A stretch of DNA of 9,921 nucleotides from assembly GCA_000997405.1 (NCBI GenBank), contig LCBU01000012.1, positions 1 through 9,921 of the forward strand, in the 5' to 3' direction. The notes beneath the pieces were generated by a model. The model was not told the origin of the DNA. It saw only the letters and a list, made by a program, of their open reading frames with translations, and searched no databases. The translations under genes and the position numbers were made by a program. Source of the stretch: Candidatus Woesebacteria bacterium GW2011_GWA1_41_7 (GTDB lineage Bacteria; Patescibacteriota; Microgenomatia; UBA8517). The stretch's first letter is position 1; each line of letters begins with the position of its first letter. This document shows positions 1-6,652 of the stretch, in pieces.

Positions 1-5
1 GCCAC

Positions 6-29
6 GGGTCTTAAATAAGCCCTCTTTTT
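6..29 (+). terminator. Candidate intrinsic terminator of an upstream gene
   Basis: GGG-T-CTT at 6-12 can pair with AAGCCC at 17-22 around an AAAT loop, with one bulged T. A pyrimidine tract ending in five Ts (23-29) follows. This looks like a weak rho-independent terminator for something that ends just outside the window, and it lies 20 nt before the RNase Y start. The stem is short and bulged, so it may be chance. Confidence 0.3.
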
Positions 30-48
30 CCCGGCTCAAAATATTAAT

Positions 49-1212
49 ATGAATACAAGTGATGAATATGTTGAAAAATTGGCTAATGTAGCCAAGATGA
101 CTGCTGATGAGGCCAAGAAAGTTCTTTTGGATGAAGTTCAGAAAGATCTAACTGCCGAAATAGCCAAAAAAATTCGTGCAGCTGAGGAAAAAATCAAGGA
201 AGAGGCTCACGCAAAAGCTGAAGAGATACTTCTAGACACGATGAAACATGGCGCAACAAATTACACCGCCGAATATACTGTTTCTTCAGTTACGGTTCCC
301 AACGAGGATGCCAAAGGAAGAATTATTGGAGCCGGTGGAAGGAACATCAGAACTTTTGAAAAAGAGGCTGGGGTTGAGATAGAAATTGACGAGACAAACG
401 AAATAAGACTCTCTTCTTTTGATTCGATAAGGCGTGAAGTTGCAAGACGTGCACTTGAGATCTTGATCAAAGATGCCAGGATTCAACCCTCAAGAATAGA
501 AGAAGTCGTACGTCAGGTCAGAACAGAGATGGAAGATGTTTTATTGGAGGAAGGAAAGAAAATTACACATGAGTGCGGCGTATACAACTTGCCGGTTGAA
601 CTTATGCGTATGATCGGACGTTTTAGATTTAGAACTTCATACGGCCAAAATCTTGGAATCCATACAATTGAAGAAACCAGAATGGGAGTTGCAATGTCCC
701 AGGAAATTGGGGCCAACGCAGACATTGTCAGATTGGGATGCCTTCTTCATGACATAGGAAAAGTGGTTACAAACGAGGAAGGAAATCATATTGAGCTCGG
801 GGTAAATTTACTCAAAAAATATGGAATTCCGAAAGAGGTTATTGCATGTGTAGCAGAGCATCATGAAGATAAACCATTCTCCAGCAATGAAAGCGTAATT
901 GTTTGGATGGCAGATGCTATCTCAGGTTCCCGCCCCGGTGCGCGCTACGAACCTCACGAAGATTATGTCAAGAGAATGAGTGTTATTGAAGAGATTGCAA
1001 AAAGTTTTTCTGGGGTGGATGTTGCCTTTGCATTCCAGGCCGGACGTGATGTTAGGGTGATTGTGAATCCCGACGAGGTTGATGATGACAATTTAACCAT
1101 TCTTGCCCGTGATATAGCTAAGAAGTTAGAAAAAGAAGCAGAATATGCAGGTCAAATTAAAGTTTCGGTTATACGTGAAGTTAGAGCCACCGAAGTTACT
1201 TCAGCAAAATAA
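49..1212 (+). CDS. rny: Ribonuclease Y, short form without visible membrane anchor
   Basis: Endoribonuclease that starts bulk mRNA decay in many bacteria. The 387-residue protein has a short charged helical segment (about 1-65), a KH RNA-binding domain with its GRIIG and GAGGRNIR loop (residues 90-101), and a metal-dependent HD domain. The HD domain has H205, the H234-D235 pair in LLHDIGK, H271-H272 and D289. The C-terminal block, with VDDD and the GQIKV...IRE stretch, is typical of the family. Usual RNase Y is about 500-520 residues, with an N-terminal transmembrane helix and a long coiled coil. Here the homologous part begins near the end of that coiled coil (TADEAKKVLLDEV). An in-frame TAA at 16-18 prevents extension in this frame. 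The only other open upstream frame (2-52) is not coiled-coil-like. The chosen ATG is the first possible one; there is no Shine-Dalgarno sequence. Family identity is certain; the true N-terminus is less so. Confidence 0.93.
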   Translation: MNTSDEYVEKLANVAKMTADEAKKVLLDEVQKDLTAEIAKKIRAAEEKIKEEAHAKAEEILLDTMKHGATNYTAEYTVSSVTVPNEDAKGRIIGAGGRNIRTFEKEAGVEIEIDETNEIRLSSFDSIRREVARRALEILIKDARIQPSRIEEVVRQVRTEMEDVLLEEGKKITHECGVYNLPVELMRMIGRFRFRTSYGQNLGIHTIEETRMGVAMSQEIGANADIVRLGCLLHDIGKVVTNEEGNHIELGVNLLKKYGIPKEVIACVAEHHEDKPFSSNESVIVWMADAISGSRPGARYEPHEDYVKRMSVIEEIAKSFSGVDVAFAFQAGRDVRVIVNPDEVDDDNLTILARDIAKKLEKEAEYAGQIKVSVIREVRATEVTSAK

Positions 1213-1238
1213 CGTTGTTTCAGAATAATGTAATTTTC

Positions 1239-1267
1239 TTGACATTTAATAAAACTTGCCGTATTCT
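1239..1267 (+). promoter_or_regulatory. Promoter of the HU gene
   Basis: A perfect -35 TTGACA (1239-1244) and a -10 TATTCT (1262-1267) are separated by 17 nt. The expected transcription start is near 1274, only about 3 nt before the HU ATG at 1277, so the transcript would be leaderless or nearly so. The 10-nt string TTTCTTGACA around this -35 recurs at the pspC promoter (6613-6622). Confidence 0.75.
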
Positions 1268-1276
1268 TGAGACGAT

Positions 1277-1552
1277 ATGACAAAAACAGAACTTCTTGAT
1301 CAAGTCGCAAGGAAAGCGCATCTAACTAAAAAAGCAGCTGAAGAAGCCATTGATGTTTTTCTGGACGAAGTCGGAAGAGTTCTTTCTAAAGGTGAAAAAG
1401 TTGTTCTTTCCGGATTTGGAACTTTTAGAGTTATTTCTATGAAGGGCAAAACAGTTAAAATTCCCAAGACGGAAAAACTGGTTACAATTAAAACTCACAG
1501 ACTTCCCAGGTTTACTCCAGGTAAGAAACTCAAGCGCCAGGTCAGCCGCTAA
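1277..1552 (+). CDS. HU-family DNA-binding protein
   Basis: Small histone-like protein that dimerises and bends DNA, contributing to nucleoid structure, replication and recombination. At 91 residues it matches the family length of about 90. The N-terminal helices (TKTELLDQVARKAHLTKKAAEEA) are followed by the GFGTF turn (46-50) and the basic beta-arm. In the arm, the usual GRNPxT signature reads VKIPKT (60-65). The intercalating proline (P63) is kept, while the conserved Gly and Asn are replaced by V60 and I62. The tail FTPGKKLK (79-86) matches the FKAGKxLK end of HU. It has its own consensus promoter, 64 nt after rny, and no Shine-Dalgarno sequence. I cannot separate HU from IHF-like paralogues by sequence reading alone, so no symbol is given. 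Confidence 0.93.
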   Translation: MTKTELLDQVARKAHLTKKAAEEAIDVFLDEVGRVLSKGEKVVLSGFGTFRVISMKGKTVKIPKTEKLVTIKTHRLPRFTPGKKLKRQVSR

Positions 1553-1584
1553 GCTTCATCCACCTTTTTGGATATAGGATTTAG

Positions 1585-1590
1585 TATAAT
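1585..1590 (+). promoter_or_regulatory. -10 element of the ABC/miaA operon
   Basis: A perfect TATAAT lies 6 nt before the ATG at 1597, which would put the transcription start at the A of the start codon. No convincing -35 box is found 16-18 nt upstream, and no Shine-Dalgarno sequence precedes the ATG. It probably drives the five-gene operon to 6182 as a leaderless transcript. Confidence 0.6.
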
Positions 1591-1596
1591 AGGGTT

Positions 1597-2583
1597 ATGG
1601 ACCGTGCTATTGTAGTTGATAATTTAGTAAAGAAATTTGAAGTTACAGAAAAAGCGCCGGGGTTAACCGGTTCTATAAAATCGCTTATTTCTCCAAAGAA
1701 AAAAATAATAACTGCACTACGGGGAATATCATTTGCCGTGCAACCGGGGGAATTGGTCGGTTTTATCGGTCCAAACGGTGCCGGCAAAACCACCACTTTA
1801 AAAATATTGTCGGGACTTCTATACCCCACGGAAGGTTTTGTGGGAGTTATGGAGTTTGATCCATGGAAACGAAATCCGGAATTTTTGAAGCAGATATCAC
1901 TAGTGATGGGCCAAAAGAACCAGCTTTGGTGGGATTTACCTGCAATAGAAACTTTTGAGTTAAACCGCGCAATTTACGAAATTCCTACACGTGCCTACTC
2001 TGAAAATCTAAAAGAATTAGTTGAACTTCTTGGTATAGGAAAACTTTTAAATACTCCGGTACGTAAACTTTCTTTGGGGCAGCGTATGAGAATGGAGCTT
2101 ACTGCCGCACTCCTTCATAAGCCCAAAGTTCTTTTCTTGGACGAACCAACAATAGGTCTTGATATTATTGCTCAACAGAAAATTCGGGATTTTATTTACG
2201 AATACAACACAAAGTATGGAGCCACAATTCTTTTGACCTCCCATAACATGGACGACCTGACAAATCTCGCAAGACGGGTCATTATCATCAATGACGGGCG
2301 CATTCTTTATGACGGAGCTTTTGAAGAATTGATCACTAAATTTGCAAAAGAAAAACTCATTAAAGCAAGACTTTCCAACGAAAATAACATTTCCGATTTG
2401 GAAAGAATCGGTAAGATTAAAAAATTGTCTTTCCCTGAGGTGGTTCTTTCCGTTCCGAGATCAGCAGCAGCAGTCGCCGCCTCGGAACTTTTACAGAACT
2501 TTCCGGTTGACGATTTAACAATAGAGGAAATACCAATCGAAGAAGTTATCAGAAAAGCCTTTAAAGGCGGATCCGGAAAATAG
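1597..2583 (+). CDS. ABC transporter ATP-binding protein (ABC-2 export type, COG4586-like)
   Basis: Cytoplasmic ATPase that should power the two membrane proteins encoded next. The 328 residues contain Walker A GPNGAGKTT (58-66), Q-loop Q106, signature LSLGQ (158-162), Walker B VLFLDEP (178-184) with its catalytic Glu, D-loop GLD (187-189) and H-loop H216. All key residues are present. Two traits place it in the uncharacterised three-component family that pairs with COG4587 and COG3694 permeases. One is the extra N-terminal stretch between the first strand and the core (about 17-38). The other is the GQKNQLWWDLP segment after the Q-loop (105-115). The C-terminal 80 residues form a family-specific regulatory extension. 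The substrate is unknown; relatives have been linked to drug or dye export, so it need not be an importer. Confidence 0.93.
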   Translation: MDRAIVVDNLVKKFEVTEKAPGLTGSIKSLISPKKKIITALRGISFAVQPGELVGFIGPNGAGKTTTLKILSGLLYPTEGFVGVMEFDPWKRNPEFLKQISLVMGQKNQLWWDLPAIETFELNRAIYEIPTRAYSENLKELVELLGIGKLLNTPVRKLSLGQRMRMELTAALLHKPKVLFLDEPTIGLDIIAQQKIRDFIYEYNTKYGATILLTSHNMDDLTNLARRVIIINDGRILYDGAFEELITKFAKEKLIKARLSNENNISDLERIGKIKKLSFPEVVLSVPRSAAAVAASELLQNFPVDDLTIEEIPIEEVIRKAFKGGSGK

Positions 2584-2611
2584 GACAGTTAAAAAAAATA
2601 AGGCACCTCAT

Positions 2612-3415
2612 ATGCGTAAATATTTTCATATATTCAAAATTTCTTTTGAGGAAGAACTTGCATATAAGTGGAATTTCATTCTTTGGAGATTTCGTAATGT
2701 TTTACAAATATTTCTAACCTATTTCCTTTGGAGTACTGTTTATTCCGATCCGACCAGACAAATTTTTGGCTACGACAGAACGGAAATTTTAACTTACGTA
2801 TTCGGAATAATGATAGTCAGAGCACTGGTTTTATCTGCAAAGGCAATGAGTGTGGGTAACGATGTGGCAAGCGGAGACCTTTCAAACTACCTCGTAAAAC
2901 CAATGAATTATTTCAAATACTGGATGACTCGTGATATAGCCAGTAAAGCCCTAAACCTTATCTTTGCATCAGTCGAATTTGCTGTTCTTTTTATCATACT
3001 CAAACCTCCTTTCTTTTTTCAAAAAGACTTCGGCGTTATCTTGGCATTTTTGGTAAGTATAATTTTGGCAATGTTAATCTATTTTTTGATCCTCTTCCTT
3101 TTGGGATCAATTCCATTCTGGGTTCCGGAAATTGGATGGGGCTCACATTTTTTGGTTACGGTAGTGATTGTCGAAGCCTTATCGGGATCGCTGTTTCCGA
3201 TAAACATCTTGCCCGAAGTGTTGCAGTCGATAATTTTGGCAACACCTTTTCCGTATCTCATATATTTTCCGGTTCAAGTTTATTTAGGCAATATCACAGG
3301 TTGGGCGCTTTTTGGCGGCCTTTTAATAGCCATCTCATGGGTTGGCGTGTTGTGGACTTTTCTTAATGTTGTTTGGCAAAAAGGGCTGAAAGTGTATCAA
3401 TCCTTCGGAGGGTGA
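2612..3415 (+). CDS. ABC-2 type permease, first subunit (COG4587-like)
   Basis: Integral membrane subunit of the exporter, 267 residues. About six hydrophobic helices are seen, near residues 28-45, 60-77, 113-131, 142-165, 178-198 and 229-255. There is no signal peptide and no substrate-binding lipoprotein nearby. Family-like features are SGDLSNYLVKPMNYF (87-101) in the cytoplasmic loop after helix 2, and SGSLFPINILP (191-201) with TPFPYLIYFPVQVYLG (211-226) near the C-terminus. It starts 28 nt after the ATPase with only a weak AAGG (2600-2603) upstream, and ends with TGA. It probably forms a heterodimer with the next gene product. The transported molecule cannot be told from sequence. Confidence 0.88.
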   Translation: MRKYFHIFKISFEEELAYKWNFILWRFRNVLQIFLTYFLWSTVYSDPTRQIFGYDRTEILTYVFGIMIVRALVLSAKAMSVGNDVASGDLSNYLVKPMNYFKYWMTRDIASKALNLIFASVEFAVLFIILKPPFFFQKDFGVILAFLVSIILAMLIYFLILFLLGSIPFWVPEIGWGSHFLVTVVIVEALSGSLFPINILPEVLQSIILATPFPYLIYFPVQVYLGNITGWALFGGLLIAISWVGVLWTFLNVVWQKGLKVYQSFGG

Positions 3416-3421
3416 GAAGGA
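3415..3421 (+). promoter_or_regulatory. Shine-Dalgarno site of the second permease
   Basis: AGAAGGA lies 7 nt before the ATG at 3429 and overlaps the last base of the preceding TGA stop. It is the clearest Shine-Dalgarno sequence in the window. It sits at an operon-internal gene, in contrast to the promoter-proximal genes, which lack one. Confidence 0.7.
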
Positions 3422-3428
3422 CAAAATA

Positions 3429-4220
3429 ATGGCTAAAAAATTAAAAAAATATCTAAAGATTTGGTGGATGATGAGTGTCAATTCTTTCTCTGTAGTATTG
3501 GGACAGAAATACGCACTTATTATATTTTTGACCGGAAAGATTTTCCGTTTTTCATTCTTTTTCTTGTTTATATATTTTCTTTTGAAGGGAACCGGCCAGA
3601 TTGCAGGGTATTCAAGCGACCAGATTATATTTTTCTTTTTAACCTTTAACATTATCGAGGTAGTAACCCAGTTTTTGTTTAGAGAGGTGTATAAATTTAG
3701 GTCAATGATAATAAAAGGCGATTTTGATTTGGTGTTGGTAAAACCTGTCAATTCACTTTTCCGTGTCTTGATGGGAGGAGCAGACATAATAGATTTGATT
3801 ACTATTCCGCCACTCGTTATTCTTACCGTTATTTACGGGATAAGCTTTCATCCGGCTCTGGCCGAAGTTTTGATTTATTTGGCACTACTTATGAACGGCT
3901 TTTTAATAGCTACAGCCTTTCATATTACAATTTTGGCCTTTGCAATTATAACTTTGGAAATTGACCATGCGGTGATGATCTACAGAGATATTACAAGTTT
4001 GGGAAAGTTTCCCGTAGATATATACAAAGAACCCCTCAAAGGACTTCTGACTTATCTTGTACCGGTAGGGATCATGGTAGGTCTTCCTGCGAAAGCGATA
4101 ATGGGATTAATAACCCCGGTAGGGATAATAATTGCAATATTAATCGGTGTCCTGTCTATGTTCTTCGCACTTAGGTTTTGGAATTTTGCCCTCACAAAGT
4201 ATACTAGTGCCAGCAGTTAA
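3429..4220 (+). CDS. ABC-2 type permease, second subunit (COG3694/DUF990-like)
   Basis: Second membrane subunit of the exporter, 263 residues, with about six hydrophobic segments (near 28-52, 66-83, 119-138, 145-176, 205-222 and 228-249). The basic N-terminus should be cytoplasmic. The motif GDFDLVLVKPVNSLFR (97-112) mirrors the SGDLSNYLVKPMNYF loop of the first permease, which suggests the two arose by duplication. GKFPVDIY (192-199), followed by PVGIMVGLPAKAIMG, is typical of the second subunit of this family. The gene follows the first permease by 13 nt with a good Shine-Dalgarno sequence, and miaA follows 2 nt later. Substrate unknown. Confidence 0.88.
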   Translation: MAKKLKKYLKIWWMMSVNSFSVVLGQKYALIIFLTGKIFRFSFFFLFIYFLLKGTGQIAGYSSDQIIFFFLTFNIIEVVTQFLFREVYKFRSMIIKGDFDLVLVKPVNSLFRVLMGGADIIDLITIPPLVILTVIYGISFHPALAEVLIYLALLMNGFLIATAFHITILAFAIITLEIDHAVMIYRDITSLGKFPVDIYKEPLKGLLTYLVPVGIMVGLPAKAIMGLITPVGIIIAILIGVLSMFFALRFWNFALTKYTSASS

Positions 4221-4222
4221 AA

Positions 4223-5227
4223 ATGAACAAACAAAAGTTGGGGAAAATAGGCACCGGTAAACTACTCGTCATCTGTGGTCCGACCGCAACCGGCAAGACC
4301 GATCTGGCCGTCTTGTTGGCTAAAAAAAATAATGGGGAAATTGTTTCTGCGGACTCCCGCCAAGTTTATAAAGGTTTGAATATTGGTACAGGAAAAGATT
4401 TGCCGAAAGGGTTAAAACTTAAATATCTTTGGATCAAAAAATTTGGCTATTATGAAGTTAAAGGTGTCAAAATTTGGGGATATGATTTAGCAGACCCCAG
4501 ACACAGCTTTAGTGTTTCTCAATATTTAAAATTTGCGGAAAGGGTGGTTGCCGATATTATAAAAAGAGGAAAATTGCCTATTCTTGTTGGGGGAACGGGA
4601 CTCTACATAAAAGGAGTGATAGACGGTATCCCAACAGCAGATATTCCTAAAAGTAATCATTTAAGAGAAAGCCTTGAAAGCAAACCCCCCGAACAGCTTT
4701 TCGAAATGTTGGCCCAGATAGATTCATTGAAAGCGGCCGGCATGAATGCGTCAGACAAAAAAAATCCCAGGCGTTTAATACGTGCTATAGAAATTGCTAC
4801 ATGGAGAACGAATCATGCAGGTAAAGATTCGGACATGGTGAGGGAAAGCAGTAAATATGAAGTATTACAGATCGGACTTACGGCAGACGAAAAATACCTA
4901 AATCATAAGATAGAACAGAGAGTTTCAAAAAGATTCAAAGAAAGGCTTGAGGATGAAATTGCCGGGCTTCTTAAGGACCACGTAAGTTGGGAAATGCAGT
5001 CTATGAGCTCAATGGGATACGGACAATGGAGGGATTTTTTTGAGGGAAGAAAGTCGGAGAGGAATGTAATAGAAGTTTGGGAAGCGGAAGAGAAAAAATA
5101 CGTAAAGAGGCAAATTATTTGGTTTAAAAAAGACAAAAGGATTAAGTGGTTTGATATAACGGATAAGGATTATCCTGAAAATGTGGAAAAGACGGTCAGA
5201 AAATGGCATAATAAATCCGATGAATAA
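4223..5227 (+). CDS. miaA: tRNA dimethylallyltransferase
   Basis: Transfers a dimethylallyl group to N6 of adenosine 37 in tRNAs that read U-starting codons (i6A37), which supports anticodon pairing and frame maintenance. The 334 residues contain P-loop GPTATGKT (19-26), SADSRQVYKGLNIGTGK (42-58) with the catalytic and anticodon-contacting residues, GGTGLY (123-128), NPRRLIRAIE (181-190), MGYGQW (264-269, the family's IGY-Q-W position) and KYVKRQIIWFKK (292-303). Between IGTGK and DLADP there are roughly 15-20 more residues (about 61-87) than in typical MiaA, with aromatic and lysine-rich content. The start is 2 nt after the permease stop and no Shine-Dalgarno sequence is seen, so translation is probably coupled to the upstream gene. 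The 3' end overlaps the next gene by 8 nt. Confidence 0.95.
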   Translation: MNKQKLGKIGTGKLLVICGPTATGKTDLAVLLAKKNNGEIVSADSRQVYKGLNIGTGKDLPKGLKLKYLWIKKFGYYEVKGVKIWGYDLADPRHSFSVSQYLKFAERVVADIIKRGKLPILVGGTGLYIKGVIDGIPTADIPKSNHLRESLESKPPEQLFEMLAQIDSLKAAGMNASDKKNPRRLIRAIEIATWRTNHAGKDSDMVRESSKYEVLQIGLTADEKYLNHKIEQRVSKRFKERLEDEIAGLLKDHVSWEMQSMSSMGYGQWRDFFEGRKSERNVIEVWEAEEKKYVKRQIIWFKKDKRIKWFDITDKDYPENVEKTVRKWHNKSDE

Positions 5228-6182
5228 GAAAATTGACATATCTCATCGAACCATTATTTTTACGGTCCTTCTGCTTTTAGGTATTTGGATTTTGTACTTC
5301 ATGCGTGGAATCCTTTTGATGCTTTTTGTCTCTTTCCTTTTAATGACAATATTAGATCCACTCGTTAATTTTTTCGTCAAATTTAAAATTCACAGAAGCT
5401 TGTCGGTTGTTATTACCTATGTATTGGTTATTGGGACTCTTGGTGGAGTAATTGCAGTACTTGCACCAGTACTGGTTGCCGAGACCACAAGCTTTGTAAG
5501 CGCTCTTCCCGAGTATCTTTCTAAAATAAATCTAAGTCCTTCAACGGTTAACTTAACCAGTGGTTTGGTTCAGCAAGTCGGGGGTGTTTTAAATTTCACT
5601 TTTTCGGTGTTTTCTAATGTGTTTTCGATTCTTACGATTTTGGTCTTTTCGTTTTATATGCTTTTGGGCTACAGCGGTATAAGAAACCAAATCATACTCC
5701 TCCTTGGTGAGGATAGAGGAATGAAAATGAACAAGATTATCGAAGCTGTTGAAGAAAGGCTCGGAAAGTGGTCAAGAGGGCAACTGTTGTTAATGCTTGC
5801 AGTGGCGATTGGAAATTATATCGGGTACCTTCTCCTCAAAATTCCTTTTGCGCTTCCGCTGGCTCTATTGACCGGAATTTTTGAAATAGTTCCGATTTTG
5901 GGTCCGGTTATATCTGCAATTCCTGCAGTAATGATAGGACTTGGTATTTCTCCGCTGACGGGGATTGGTGCGGCTGCCGTAGCCTTTGTGGTAAATCAAT
6001 TGGAAAATTATGTTTTGGTTCCCAAAATTATGCAAAAATCTACGGGTGTTTCTCCACTTCTTATTCTTATATCTGTTGCAATTGGTGCCAAGCTTGCGGG
6101 GGTAATGGGAGTCATTATTGCAGTACCTTTCGTAATTACGCTTCAGGTAATTTTAAAAGAATATTTCGGAAAGGAAGATTAA
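5220..6182 (+). CDS. AI-2E/PerM-family membrane transporter
   Basis: Polytopic inner-membrane protein of 320 residues, close to the family's usual length. Family traits are paired N-terminal helices (about 11-47), a soluble middle part (about 95-130), and the hallmark segment GIFEIVPILGPVISAIPAVMIG (219-240). QLENYVLVPKIMQ (260-272) and GAKLAGVMGVIIAVP (289-303) follow near the end. Members have been proposed to export autoinducer-2, and others act as Na+/H+ antiporters; neither role can be assigned here. I chose the ATG at 5220, which overlaps miaA by 8 nt and gives a normal N-terminus. An in-frame ATG at 5181 would add 13 charged residues and overlap by 47 nt. It is the last gene of the operon, and a hairpin at 6212-6227 may end the transcript. 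Confidence 0.9.
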   Translation: MNKKIDISHRTIIFTVLLLLGIWILYFMRGILLMLFVSFLLMTILDPLVNFFVKFKIHRSLSVVITYVLVIGTLGGVIAVLAPVLVAETTSFVSALPEYLSKINLSPSTVNLTSGLVQQVGGVLNFTFSVFSNVFSILTILVFSFYMLLGYSGIRNQIILLLGEDRGMKMNKIIEAVEERLGKWSRGQLLLMLAVAIGNYIGYLLLKIPFALPLALLTGIFEIVPILGPVISAIPAVMIGLGISPLTGIGAAAVAFVVNQLENYVLVPKIMQKSTGVSPLLILISVAIGAKLAGVMGVIIAVPFVITLQVILKEYFGKED

Positions 6183-6206
6183 GGTCAATTTCTTCATTAT
6201 GACACC

Positions 6207-6232
6207 AAAAAACCGCCTTTCGGCGGTATTTT
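6207..6232 (-). terminator. RNase P RNA terminator, possibly bidirectional
   Basis: A perfect 6-bp GC-rich stem, ACCGCC (6212-6217) with GGCGGT (6222-6227), closes a 4-nt loop. On the - strand six Us follow (6212 to 6207), which is a classic intrinsic terminator just past the RNase P RNA 3' end. On the + strand the same hairpin is followed by ATTTT, so it may also stop the AI-2E operon 25-45 nt after its stop codon. Confidence 0.85.
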
Positions 6233-6234
6233 GT

Positions 6235-6585
6235 ACTCTGGAAAATAGTAAGCCAGGTTCTGTTTCTCGATGATCATCCATCTCAAGCACGTAGAACGTG
6301 CCAGACCCGATAAACGGGTTGCCCTCGAACCTCTGGGCTCGGGAAAGCTCCTCAAGCGCCCATTTCGGAGGTTGCAGCGGGGAGGATTGCCTCTTTTCAC
6401 TCGTTTCCCTTTACCTTTAGGGTAATGGGCTCGACATAGTTTCTGTGGCTCTAACTGGCCAAGTCTTAAAGTTACCCCTAAGACCCGTCTCCGCTTTGCG
6501 GCGGACACCCTGCTTTCTGCTGCCTGGACTTTCCTCTCTCCTTCGCACAAGGCTACGGAAGAGCGATCATCCTTTCTCCAGAGTT
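6235..6585 (-). ncRNA. rnpB: RNase P RNA (type A-like)
   Basis: Catalytic RNA that removes the 5' leader of pre-tRNAs, about 350 nt. The P4 strands are unmistakable: GAGGAAAGTCCAGGCAGC (about 6519-6537) and ACAGAACCTGGCTTAC (6248-6263). Compared with E. coli they carry a paired G-to-A/C-to-U change. P1 closes the molecule as ACTCTGGA (6577-6584) with TCCAGAGT (6235-6242). P2 pairs GATGATC (6565-6571) with GATCATC (6269-6275). The AGATGGATGA block before the second P2 strand matches E. coli AGATGAATGA. A hairpin GCCC/GGGC (6321-6338) carries GGU in its loop, a candidate for the L15 site that binds the tRNA CCA end. A GCACGT/ACGTGC hairpin near 6285-6300 fits P18. The ends are set by P1 and could shift by a few bases. 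The gene faces opposite to all its neighbours. Confidence 0.96.
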
Positions 6586-6589
6586 GCTC

Positions 6590-6598
6590 ATTATAGCA
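6590..6598 (-). promoter_or_regulatory. Extended -10 promoter of rnpB
   Basis: Read on the - strand this is TGCTATAAT, a perfect -10 (6595-6590) with the TGn extension. Transcription should begin at about 6583-6585, exactly where the P1 helix starts, so no 5' processing would be needed. The -35 position (around 6613-6618, AAGAAA) is poor, which the TG extension may compensate for. Confidence 0.75.
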
Positions 6599-6616
6599 CT
6601 TTTGGGTATTAATTTC

Positions 6617-6646
6617 TTGACAGTGATCAGAAATAAAACGTATTAT
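6617..6646 (+). promoter_or_regulatory. Promoter of the pspC gene pair
   Basis: TTGACA (6617-6622) and TATTAT (6641-6646) have an 18-nt spacer. The -10 ends 6 nt before the ATG at 6653, predicting a leaderless mRNA. This promoter is back to back with that of rnpB: the -35 regions of the two meet at about 6613-6622. Confidence 0.75.
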
Positions 6647-6652
6647 TGATAG

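Noticed and set aside
1553..1584. Possible terminator after the HU gene (TCCA...TGGA around a T-run)
   Set aside because: Only a 4-bp stem is possible and the T-run is inside the loop, so it does not fit an intrinsic terminator.
3335..3787. A 150-codon open frame on the - strand
   Set aside because: It is antisense to two well-supported permease genes and crosses their junction. Its composition is a shadow of AT-rich membrane-protein codons.
5181..5219. Upstream ATG for the AI-2E family gene
   Set aside because: It would add 13 charged residues and overlap miaA by 47 nt. The ATG at 5220 gives the usual short N-terminus and an 8-nt overlap.
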